Shown here: positions 5,660 to 11,362 of the stretch, piece by piece
Layout: each line of letters opens with the position of its first letter
Numbering within the stretch: position 1 is the stretch's first letter
Source: Clostridia bacterium
GTDB lineage: Bacteria > Bacillota > Clostridia > Oscillospirales > CAG-272
Assembly (NCBI GenBank): GCA_017408535.1
Contig: JAFQUL010000176.1
Span: 1 to 12,036 of the forward strand
Reading direction: 5' to 3'
Length of the DNA: 12,036 bases
Position numbers and translations under genes: made by a program
Notes under the pieces: generated by a model
What the model saw: only the letters and a program-made list of their open reading frames with translations
Told to the model about the DNA's origin: nothing
Databases searched by the model: none

Positions 5660-7432
5660 TTACTCGATACCCTCAAGGAAATCGCTGGCGATAGTCTCTG
5701 CTGTGGTATCCGGCAGATAATCGTTATAGTTCTTCATCTTAAGTCTGTTGAAAATAGGAGTACCGAACCAGCTGTATTTGATACCGGAGAGCAGATCGCT
5801 TGCAAGGAATGCGTTCTGGTTGGTAATGATAGGCATAACGGGCATCTTCTCTACGAGCATCTCCTCAGCCTTGTGAAGTTTCTCTGCACGAGCAGCATCG
5901 TCAGTCTCGGCAAAGATCTCCTCGATAAGAGCATTATAATCAGCATCGTCAAAGCCGGTCTTGTGAGGTACAGCATCGTAGTTCTGGTTCTCAAGGTCGA
6001 TACCCTGGCCGGAGAATGCCTTGGCAAATGCGGCAAGAGTAGTAAACGCGTCGGTAGAAAGAGTCTGAGCGTCGATAGCGATCACGTCAAAGTCTCTCTC
6101 AACGTATGCAGTGTAAAGATCGTCAACGTAGCAAGAGGACACATTCTCTTCCTCTGCCTTCTTCTCGGTCTTGCCAAGCTTATCTATCTTTACGTTAAAG
6201 CCGAGAGCATCCCACTGGGTCTTGCAGTACTCTGCGATAGCAACTGCAGTCTCGTCGCTGCCGCGAACTGAGATGGTGAAGGAACCGCCGGAAACGCCGG
6301 CAGAGCTGAGAAGGCTCTTAGCCTCCGCAACGTTAGCGGTGGGACTGATAAGCTCGCCGCCTACCTGACGGAAGTCCTTATGCTTTGCATTTTCAAACAC
6401 GCCGGTGGGAATGATACCGGTAGCGGGCTTAGCAAATACTACAAGCTCTGCGATAGCGTTACGGTCAATAGCAAGAGAAAGCGCCTGACGTACTCTGCTG
6501 TCGCTGAATAATTTGTTTTCGGTGTTGAAATAATAGGTGTGAGTAGAGAGAAGGTCGGTTACGGTTGCTTCCTTCTTGTACTCTGCTCTCTTTGCAAGCG
6601 GGATCTCACCCATGAAGTAGATCTCACCGTTCTCGTAAGCCGCAAAGTTGGCGTCACGGTCGTTGAAGAACTCTATGTAGAATCTGTAAGGAGTAACGTG
6701 CTTGGTCAGTACCTCGTCATCCTCAATATTACGGTAGTAGTAACCGGAACGTTCGATTACCATGTAATCGCCGTAAACAAGCTTACGGATGATGAAGGGA
6801 CCGTTAGTTCTGATGTCAGTGCTGCGCTTAGCCCAGTCAGGGTTTCTGCCTACAACGTCCTCGCGAAGAGGAACAAGAGCGAGGCTGGCAAGATTCTCAA
6901 GGAATCTGTCCTTGTTGATCTTACGCTCGAACTCGATCTCAACAACGTAGGTCTCAACTGCTGCAAGACCAAGGTCATCGATGGTCATGTCACCGGCTTT
7001 AACCGCACGGGCATTCTTAATATCGAAAAGCATATTACATGCTTCGCTGTCAAAGTCAGGCTCAAGGATACGCTTCCATGCGTAAACAACGTCGTCCGCT
7101 GAAACATCACGGCCGTCAGACCACTTGGTCTCGTTGAGGGTTATACGCATAATGTTCTTGGTCTCATCGTAAACGATATTCTTGGCAAGAGCTTTTTCAA
7201 CCTTACCGTTATCGTTTATTCTCATAAGTCCTTCAAAAAGAAGACTCATTACCTTTGCTGCGCTGTCATCGGTATATGCAACTGCGGGATCGAAATTGTA
7301 CATCTCGTCAGTCATATACATGGATACTACCGCACCCTTGTCCTCGTCGGTCTGGTGAGGGCCGGACTCGCAGGAAGCAAGACAAGGCACGAGCATAGCG
7401 AGGGCCAATATTGCTACGATCAGTTTTTTCAT
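5660..7432 (-). CDS. Oligopeptide ABC transporter substrate-binding lipoprotein (SBP_bac_5)
   Basis: This 590-residue protein starts with a type II signal peptide (MKKLIVAILALAML, lipobox L-A-S-C, lipid anchor Cys21). The body is a family 5 solute-binding protein of the OppA/DppA type: LLFEGLMRINDNGKVEKALAK near the N-terminus, WSDGRDVSADDVVYAWKRILEP, VRQALSLAIDRNAIAELV, and the C-terminal NALIEEIFAETDDAARAEKLHKAEEMLVEKMP. These proteins capture short peptides outside the cell for an Opp/Dpp permease. Length is normal for the family. No permease or ATPase gene lies in the window, so it is an orphan that must borrow a transporter, or act in peptide sensing; both are inference. AGGAGG lies 9-10 nt ahead of the ATG at 7432. 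It has its own promoter (7584-7612), a structured leader and a strong terminator. Confidence 0.95.
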   Translation of the reverse strand: MKKLIVAILALAMLVPCLASCESGPHQTDEDKGAVVSMYMTDEMYNFDPAVAYTDDSAAKVMSLLFEGLMRINDNGKVEKALAKNIVYDETKNIMRITLNETKWSDGRDVSADDVVYAWKRILEPDFDSEACNMLFDIKNARAVKAGDMTIDDLGLAAVETYVVEIEFERKINKDRFLENLASLALVPLREDVVGRNPDWAKRSTDIRTNGPFIIRKLVYGDYMVIERSGYYYRNIEDDEVLTKHVTPYRFYIEFFNDRDANFAAYENGEIYFMGEIPLAKRAEYKKEATVTDLLSTHTYYFNTENKLFSDSRVRQALSLAIDRNAIAELVVFAKPATGIIPTGVFENAKHKDFRQVGGELISPTANVAEAKSLLSSAGVSGGSFTISVRGSDETAVAIAEYCKTQWDALGFNVKIDKLGKTEKKAEEENVSSCYVDDLYTAYVERDFDVIAIDAQTLSTDAFTTLAAFAKAFSGQGIDLENQNYDAVPHKTGFDDADYNALIEEIFAETDDAARAEKLHKAEEMLVEKMPVMPIITNQNAFLASDLLSGIKYSWFGTPIFNRLKMKNYNDYLPDTTAETIASDFLEGIE

Positions 7433-7489
7433 GGTAAAGGGTTCCTCCTAAACTGTTTGCCTCCCCTTTGAAAAGACATCAAAAGAAAG

Positions 7490-7557
7490 GCTGTATGCTA
7501 GAGATTTGTATTCCGACCGCCGCATCCAAAACAGTATACGGCAAGTGGGCATACAGC
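7490..7557 (-). other. Two-stem structured 5' leader of the peptide-binding protein gene
   Basis: The outer stem is a perfect 9-bp inverted repeat, GCTGTATGC (7490-7498) and GCATACAGC (7549-7557). Inside it, 7517-7525 and 7536-7544 form a second 9-bp stem (UUGCCGUAU with AUGCGGCGG, including G-U pairs) with a 10-nt loop. An 18-nt single strand remains on the 3' side (7499-7516). The fold begins about 20 nt after the predicted start of transcription and ends about 40 nt before the ribosome binding site, so it lies wholly in the leader. It matches no riboswitch or T-box consensus I know. The surrounding 304 bp (7433-7736) contain nothing else beyond promoters and the two ribosome binding sites. 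Confidence 0.5.
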
Positions 7558-7583
7558 TACTTAGTAATTATATCATAAAATTC

Positions 7584-7612
7584 AATATAATCAATCATCA
7601 AAATGACGTCAA
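7584..7612 (-). promoter_or_regulatory. Sigma-A-type promoter for the peptide-binding protein gene
   Basis: On the minus strand TTGACG (7612-7607) and TATATT (7589-7584) are spaced by 17 bp. Start near 7577 gives a leader of about 145 nt containing the two-stem structure. Confidence 0.6.
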
Positions 7613-7711
7613 GAAGCACTTTTGTCCACATGCACAATTAAAAAACCGGGTTTTTGTGTAAATTCAACATACTTTTCCCGAAAAATCAGCGGTAAAAATA
7701 CTGCAAACAAT

Positions 7712-7718
7712 CATTATA
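7712..7718 (+). promoter_or_regulatory. Possible forespore-type -10 element upstream of gpr
   Basis: CATTATA fits the CATNHTA form of the sigma-G -10 element and lies 18 bp ahead of the gpr start. Upstream, GGTAA at 7691-7695 is only a poor match to the expected -35 and the spacing is short. No sigma-A promoter was found for gpr. Forespore control is known for gpr in Bacillus; here it is a weak prediction. Confidence 0.25.
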
Positions 7719-7736
7719 AAAAGAAAGAAGAAAAAA

Positions 7737-8639
7737 ATGTCGGAAAACAGCCTTTTCAGAAGAACAGATCTTGCCTATGAGTCCTGTGCGGACAGTGAAA
7801 TCGACGGGCAAAACGGCATCGTAAAAAATGAATATTCAGACGGAGACGTAAGAGTCAACCATATAAGTATAGTGACAGAGGACGCGGCAAAGAAAATTGG
7901 CCGTCCGGTCGGGCAGTATGTGACGGTTTTGTCAGAGGGACTGTGGTCTCTGAGTGAGGAAACGGAGGACCGTGTGATAGACCTGATAGCAAAAGAAGTA
8001 CGGGAGATGGCAGAGCGGCTCATGGGAGACAGACTGTCAGAGGATAAGACAGTACTGGTCTGCGGTCTCGGCAACGATGAGATCACGGCTGATGCCATAG
8101 GCCCGAAGGCTCTGTCATTTCTGTACGTGACCCGCCATATGAGAGACTATAACGAGGAGATCTACAGGGCTCTTGGCAGCTGTGCCGTGTGTGCACTTCG
8201 TCCCGGAGTGGTGGGACAGACCGGAATTGAAACCGCAGAGCTGATCCGCGGAACAGCAGAGCACGTCTCCCCTGATCTTGTAATAATAATAGATGCTCTT
8301 GCCGCCAGATCCACCGACAGACTTGCCACCACCGTGCAGCTGTCAGACACCGGCATTGAGCCCGGCTCCGGCATCGGGAACAAAAGGAAAGCCATCAACA
8401 GAGACACTCTGGGTGTCCCGGTCATAGCCGTGGGAGTCCCCACCGTCATCGATTCCTCAAGTCTGGTATACGATGCCCTGCAAAACGGCGGCATCACCCA
8501 AATCAGCGATAGGCTGAGGGACATCCTTGAAAACGGAAGAAATTTCTTCGTTTCACTGAAAGAGAGTGACACGGTAACGAGAAAAATTGCCTACATCCTT
8601 TCCGAGGCTATAAATTCCGCTCTGTCCCTTACGCAGTGA
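7737..8639 (+). CDS. gpr: Germination protease GPR (spore SASP-degrading endopeptidase)
   Basis: GPR degrades the small acid-soluble DNA-protecting proteins during germination. It is made as an inactive zymogen in the forespore and processes itself. The 300-residue protein shows the propeptide motif RTDLA at residues 9-13, with self-cleavage expected after Asp11 by comparison with the SASP-like TDLA site. It also shows the family blocks GLGNDEITADAIGPKA, ALRPGVVGQTG, IDALAARS and SDTGIEPGSGIGNKRKAI. Asp119 (TADA) and Asp186 (IDALAARS) correspond to the two catalytic aspartates of peptidase family A25. Length is a little short of the Bacillus protein (about 370), which is common in Clostridia. 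The start ATG has only a purine-rich AAGAAAGAAG upstream, a weak binding site. spoIIP follows after 66 bp in the order also known from Bacillus. Confidence 0.97.
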   Translation: MSENSLFRRTDLAYESCADSEIDGQNGIVKNEYSDGDVRVNHISIVTEDAAKKIGRPVGQYVTVLSEGLWSLSEETEDRVIDLIAKEVREMAERLMGDRLSEDKTVLVCGLGNDEITADAIGPKALSFLYVTRHMRDYNEEIYRALGSCAVCALRPGVVGQTGIETAELIRGTAEHVSPDLVIIIDALAARSTDRLATTVQLSDTGIEPGSGIGNKRKAINRDTLGVPVIAVGVPTVIDSSSLVYDALQNGGITQISDRLRDILENGRNFFVSLKESDTVTRKIAYILSEAINSALSLTQ

Positions 8640-8705
8640 GAATAAAACTGCGGTCACGCAAATATACTTGTACGGGACAAAGGGAAACTAAACAGGAAAG
8701 GACAA

Positions 8706-9890
8706 ATGAAAATGAATATCAATCTTCCACTTGAGATCAGCGGCCTGCTTCCGGAAAAAGCTGAAAGTCTGCTTCCGGAAAAGAGAGAAAATAAGCCGCC
8801 CCGAATTTCTAAGATCAAAAATGCACTGTCGGTATTCTTCGCATTCTGCGGCGGTTTTACTCTTCTCGGTTTTCTTTTCTCTTCTGCAGGGGCGCTGGCA
8901 ACGGACCTGCCGGGAAAGATGCTTGAGCCGGTCTTCGCTTATTCACTTGATACAAAAGCACCGACTGTGCAGACAGAAAAGCCGCCGTTATACGATAACG
9001 ATACTCCGCAGGACAGTACTCCTGCTATCCCGGATACCGATATAAATATTAATGAGGATATTTATTCTTTTGACAGCTCGGCTGTACCGGAGGGAGAGAT
9101 GCCCATCATCCCCTCTGACCTGTCCACCGTGTTTGCCGCCGAAAGTGTGTTCCTCAGTAACTTCACTTCTTTTTCTCCTGACACGCAATCACTCTTTGCG
9201 GCAGAGTACCCTCTTCTGCCGGCCGCCGAGCTTGCGGGGGAAGATGAACCGATAGTTCTGATTATACATACCCACGGTACAGAGGCTTACTCTGAGGAAA
9301 ACAGTATTTCATATTCAGATACCGCCAACGTACCGAGAAGCACCGATACCTCGGAAAACGTAGTAGCGGTGGGGAGGGTAATGTCCGAGGTGTTTACAGA
9401 AAGAGGCATACCCAACATTCACTGCAAAATAATGCACGACGAAGAGTCCTATAAGGATTCCTATTCCCGCTCCGCCGAAACGATAAAGAAGTATCTTGCG
9501 CTGTACCCCAGTATAAAATACGTTTTTGACGTGCACCGTGATTCTATAGTAAAAGAAAACGGCGAAAAGATACGGCCGGTATTCAGCTATAACGGCGAGA
9601 CGGTAGCCCAGGTCATGAGCGTGGTGGGAACAAACGAGCTGGGTGCAAGTTTCCCCGATTGGGAGAAGAATCTGAACCTCGCCCTGAAGCTCCATACTCT
9701 CACCGAAGAAAAGTACGGTGCTATGTCCCGTCCCATAAATCTGAGAGGAGCGGCCTTCAATCAGCACTATTCCGAGAGTTCCCTTCTTCTTGAGGTAGGT
9801 TCCTGCGGAAATACTCTTGCCGAAGCTAAGCGAGCAGGAGAGCTTCTTGCCGATTCTCTTTCCGATCTTATAATAAAAGGTAACAGCTGA
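8706..9890 (+). CDS. spoIIP: Stage II sporulation protein P (SpoIIP), peptidoglycan amidase/endopeptidase
   Basis: SpoIIP thins septal peptidoglycan together with SpoIID and SpoIIM during engulfment. The 394-residue protein has a short cytoplasmic N-terminus, one membrane segment at about residues 40-65, a long low-complexity Pro/Asp/Ser linker (about 66-180) and the catalytic Amidase_3-like domain. The conserved motifs are HTHGTEAY (His188, His190, Glu193), RSTDTSENVVAVG, FDVHRDS (His277) and LLLEVGSCGNT (Glu363). These are the expected zinc-ligand and catalytic positions of the family. The start has AGGAAAGGA upstream; ATG at 8706 and ATG at 8712 are both possible and differ by two residues. 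Near the N-terminus LLPEK occurs twice, eight residues apart, from a repeated 14-bp stretch (8745-8758 and 8769-8782). It is the second gene of the gpr-spoIIP unit and is closed by a strong terminator. Confidence 0.96.
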   Translation: MKMNINLPLEISGLLPEKAESLLPEKRENKPPRISKIKNALSVFFAFCGGFTLLGFLFSSAGALATDLPGKMLEPVFAYSLDTKAPTVQTEKPPLYDNDTPQDSTPAIPDTDININEDIYSFDSSAVPEGEMPIIPSDLSTVFAAESVFLSNFTSFSPDTQSLFAAEYPLLPAAELAGEDEPIVLIIHTHGTEAYSEENSISYSDTANVPRSTDTSENVVAVGRVMSEVFTERGIPNIHCKIMHDEESYKDSYSRSAETIKKYLALYPSIKYVFDVHRDSIVKENGEKIRPVFSYNGETVAQVMSVVGTNELGASFPDWEKNLNLALKLHTLTEEKYGAMSRPINLRGAAFNQHYSESSLLLEVGSCGNTLAEAKRAGELLADSLSDLIIKGNS

Positions 9891-9906
9891 TACATCCGAA
9901 AACGGT

Positions 9907-9950
9907 AAAGCAAAAAGTGCAGGGGGTTGGGATCCTGCACTTTTTGCTTT
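9907..9950. terminator. Bidirectional rho-independent terminator between spoIIP and the convergent small gene
   Basis: A perfect 17-bp inverted repeat (arms 9907-9923 and 9934-9950, loop 10 nt) has a GTGCAGG/CCTGCAC core flanked by A-rich and T-rich sides. The plus strand gives a U tract for spoIIP, 17 nt past its stop. The minus strand gives an equal U tract for the small membrane protein gene that ends at 9995. Confidence 0.92.
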
Positions 9951-9951
9951 G

Positions 9952-9963
9952 CGCCGTACGGCG
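9952..9963. repeat. Perfect 12-bp palindrome next to the bidirectional terminator
   Basis: CGCCGTACGGCG is a perfect GC-rich palindrome directly beside the terminator hairpin, inside an otherwise AT-rich convergent spacer. As RNA it could form only a very short-loop hairpin. It may be a binding site or chance; no function is assigned. Confidence 0.4.
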
Positions 9964-9994
9964 TAATATATATACTTATTTGAAGGTATAAACG

Positions 9995-10309
9995 TTACCC
10001 GTTAAGGCCGTATTTCTTATAAAGATAGCCGCAGGCAGATGCCAGAGCAACAAGAGAGACAGAAAAGCACACCGGCACCGGAAGAGCGCCGCTCTCAGCA
10101 GCACCGACAGCGCCGAGGACCAGCGTCATGCCGAAAAGAAGCGCGAATACCTTATATGCAAGGATAGCGCTGTCGGACAGAAATACTTTAACAAGAAAAT
10201 GAAGAAGTATGCGGCCGACTGAAACACGGGGACGGCGAATGCCTGTATATCTGTACCCCATGGTGCTTCTGTTTATTAAGCTGTTTCTATTATATGAGTA
10301 ATTCTGCAC
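9995..10309 (-). CDS. Small two-helix membrane protein divergent from the S24 repressor, unknown function
   Basis: I do not recognise this 104-residue protein. It has a basic, Tyr/Arg/Asn-rich N-terminus (about residues 1-33), a possible amphipathic stretch (34-45) and two predicted membrane helices (about 47-70 and 76-95), then a short basic tail YLYKKYGLNG. The start is taken as GTG at 10309 because AAAGGTGGTG lies 5-7 nt upstream. Longer in-frame starts run into the promoter (the TTG at 10378 is the -35 box itself), and the ATG at 10261 has no good site. Its promoter spacer contains a TACC-N6-GGTA palindrome and lies in the TTTTCGGT array, so the divergent XRE-S24 protein probably represses it. 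This layout recalls the SOS gene yneA divergent from lexA in Bacillus, but there is no LysM domain or sequence likeness to YneA. Confidence 0.7.
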   Translation of the reverse strand: MQNYSYNRNSLINRSTMGYRYTGIRRPRVSVGRILLHFLVKVFLSDSAILAYKVFALLFGMTLVLGAVGAAESGALPVPVCFSVSLVALASACGYLYKKYGLNG

Positions 10310-10349
10310 GATTACACCACCTTTACCGTTTTTGGATTTCCGTGAACGT

Positions 10350-10378
10350 ATTATACTACCATTTTCGGTAATTGTCAA
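10350..10378 (-). promoter_or_regulatory. Consensus sigma-A promoter of the small membrane protein gene
   Basis: On the minus strand perfect TTGACA (10378-10373) and TATAAT (10355-10350) are 17 bp apart. The spacer is largely filled by the palindrome TACC-N6-GGTA (10357-10370), so a protein bound there would block the polymerase. The predicted leader is about 35 nt. Confidence 0.88.
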
Positions 10379-10433
10379 TACTTTTCGGTAAAAAAATATT
10401 TTTTTCGATATTTTTCGGTTTTTTTACCGAAAA
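10357..10433. promoter_or_regulatory. Operator array of TTTTCGGT half-sites between divergent promoters
   Basis: TTTTCGGT occurs at 10362-10369, 10382-10389 and 10412-10419, with a one-mismatch copy TTTTCGAT at 10402-10409, and the inverse ACCGAAAA at 10426-10433. Starts are 20, 20 and 10 bp apart, so all four direct copies face the same side of the helix. The first is half of TACC-N6-GGTA within the minus promoter. The last pair forms an inverted repeat with 8-bp arms separated by six T, just ahead of the -35 box of the repressor promoter. Binding by the adjacent XRE-S24 protein is inferred from position. Confidence 0.65.
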
Positions 10434-10436
10434 GCA

Positions 10437-10465
10437 TTTACAAATTGTTTTTTTAGTGCTATAAT
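10437..10465 (+). promoter_or_regulatory. Sigma-A promoter of the XRE-S24 repressor gene
   Basis: TTTACA (10437-10442) and a perfect TATAAT (10460-10465) are 17 bp apart. The last A and T of the -10 box are the A and T of the ATG at 10464, which therefore cannot be the start codon of this transcript. Confidence 0.8.
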
Positions 10466-10493
10466 GAAAGAAAAAACGAACAGGGGCACAGGT

Positions 10494-11204
10494 ATGGATA
10501 TCGTTGAAAAGATAAAGCAGATAAAGCACTCAAGAAAAATAACGAATGAGGACCTCTCGCTGAAGTCCGGTATACCTCTCGGCACTCTCAACAAGCTTCT
10601 CTCCGGAAGTGTAGCAGAGCCCAAGCTCTCCACCCTTCTTTCGATCTGCTCGGTGCTTAACTGCCGTTTGTCAGACCTGACCGGGGAGACCCTCCCGTCA
10701 TCCGACCCTCTCTTTGAGAAATTCTCTCAGCTTGACGACCACGGCAAGGAGCTGGTCACCCTTATAATAGAAAAGGAATACCAGCGCTGCCGTGAGAGCG
10801 CTCCTGCCGTTACACTCACCCCCGTGCCTCAGTCCCGCCGCGCAATCATACTTCCGCTTTTCGATCTTCCTGTTTCCGCCGGTACCGGTGTATATCTTGA
10901 CGGCGATTCCTCAGAGAATATCAAAATAGAAATGACCGATAAGACAAAGGATGCGGACTTCGCCCTCCGCATAAGCGGCGACAGTATGATGCCGAAGTAT
11001 CAGAACGGCGACGTTATCCTCGTTGACTCCTCTGTTTCCCCGGAGCCGGGCGAGCTTGGTATATACATCTGCGACGGCTGCGGATACTTCAAGAAGTTCG
11101 GCGGCGACCGTCTGATCTCCCTCAATCCCGACTACAGAGACATTCCCCTCTCCTCCTTTGAGGACGTGGTATGCAAGGGCCGCGTTATCGGCCGTCTTAA
11201 ATGA
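10494..11204 (+). CDS. XRE-type HTH repressor with S24 (LexA/CI-like) self-cleaving domain
   Basis: The 236-residue protein has an XRE/Cro-type helix-turn-helix at about residues 4-62 (ITNEDLSLKSGIPLGTLNKL), a linker, and a C-terminal S24 domain from about residue 120. The presumed Ala-Gly cleavage bond is in PVSAGTG (Ala129-Gly130). The nucleophile is Ser164 in RISGDSMMPKYQNGDVILVD and the general base Lys200 (or Lys201) in GYFKKF; the 36-residue gap between them is as in LexA. Proteins of this build repress until DNA damage or another stress triggers RecA-aided self-cleavage. The ATG at 10494 has AGGGG 7 nt upstream; the ATG at 10464 overlaps the -10 box. It is not the housekeeping LexA (XRE rather than LexA winged helix). 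It probably regulates itself and the divergent membrane protein. No phage genes are nearby, so a chromosomal stress switch seems likelier than a prophage repressor. Confidence 0.92.
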   Translation: MDIVEKIKQIKHSRKITNEDLSLKSGIPLGTLNKLLSGSVAEPKLSTLLSICSVLNCRLSDLTGETLPSSDPLFEKFSQLDDHGKELVTLIIEKEYQRCRESAPAVTLTPVPQSRRAIILPLFDLPVSAGTGVYLDGDSSENIKIEMTDKTKDADFALRISGDSMMPKYQNGDVILVDSSVSPEPGELGIYICDGCGYFKKFGGDRLISLNPDYRDIPLSSFEDVVCKGRVIGRLK

Positions 11205-11243
11205 CAGGACGGGAGCAAAACCGATAAATGATATAATAATTAC

Positions 11244-11274
11244 AAAAAACGGGCGAATAATTCGTCCGTTTTTT
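11244..11274 (+). terminator. Rho-independent terminator after the repressor gene
   Basis: A hairpin with a 14-bp stem including one G-U pair (AAAAAACGG... with ...CCGTTTTTT) and a TAA loop, ending in six T, lies 40 bp past the stop codon. It isolates the repressor from proS. Confidence 0.88.
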
Positions 11275-11286
11275 ATTATACATACA

Positions 11287-11315
11287 TTGACAACAGCACG
11301 GTTATATTGTATAAT
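11287..11315 (+). promoter_or_regulatory. Consensus sigma-A promoter of proS
   Basis: Perfect TTGACA (11287-11292) and TATAAT (11310-11315) are 17 bp apart. The leader would be about 40 nt and AT-rich, too short for a T-box or other large regulatory RNA. Confidence 0.88.
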
Positions 11316-11362
11316 TAATTATTATTTATTATATATTAAATTGTAGAAAAGAGGACTTTAAT

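Noticed and set aside
6539..7102. 187-codon plus-strand open frame
   Set aside because: It lies wholly antisense to the peptide-binding protein gene, has no ribosome binding site or recognisable domain, and arises from codon bias. The same holds for the plus frames at 5873-6271 and 4996-5397 and the minus frames at 8162-8572 and 9315-9767.
7638..7656. A-tract/CCGGG/T-tract inverted repeat between the peptide-binding gene and gpr
   Set aside because: The arms nearly touch, leaving no stable RNA loop, and no gene ends here on either strand, so it is not called a terminator.
10350..10436. Canonical Gram-positive LexA box in the divergent control region
   Set aside because: No GAAC-N4-GTTC element is present; the repeated motif is TTTTCGGT.
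10464..10493. Upstream ATG giving a 246-residue repressor
   Set aside because: The A and T of this ATG are the last two bases of the TATAAT box, so transcripts start downstream of it, and the ATG at 10494 has a good ribosome binding site.
11293..11362. T-box or other regulatory RNA ahead of proS
   Set aside because: The predicted leader is only about 40 nt, with no stem I or T-box sequence.
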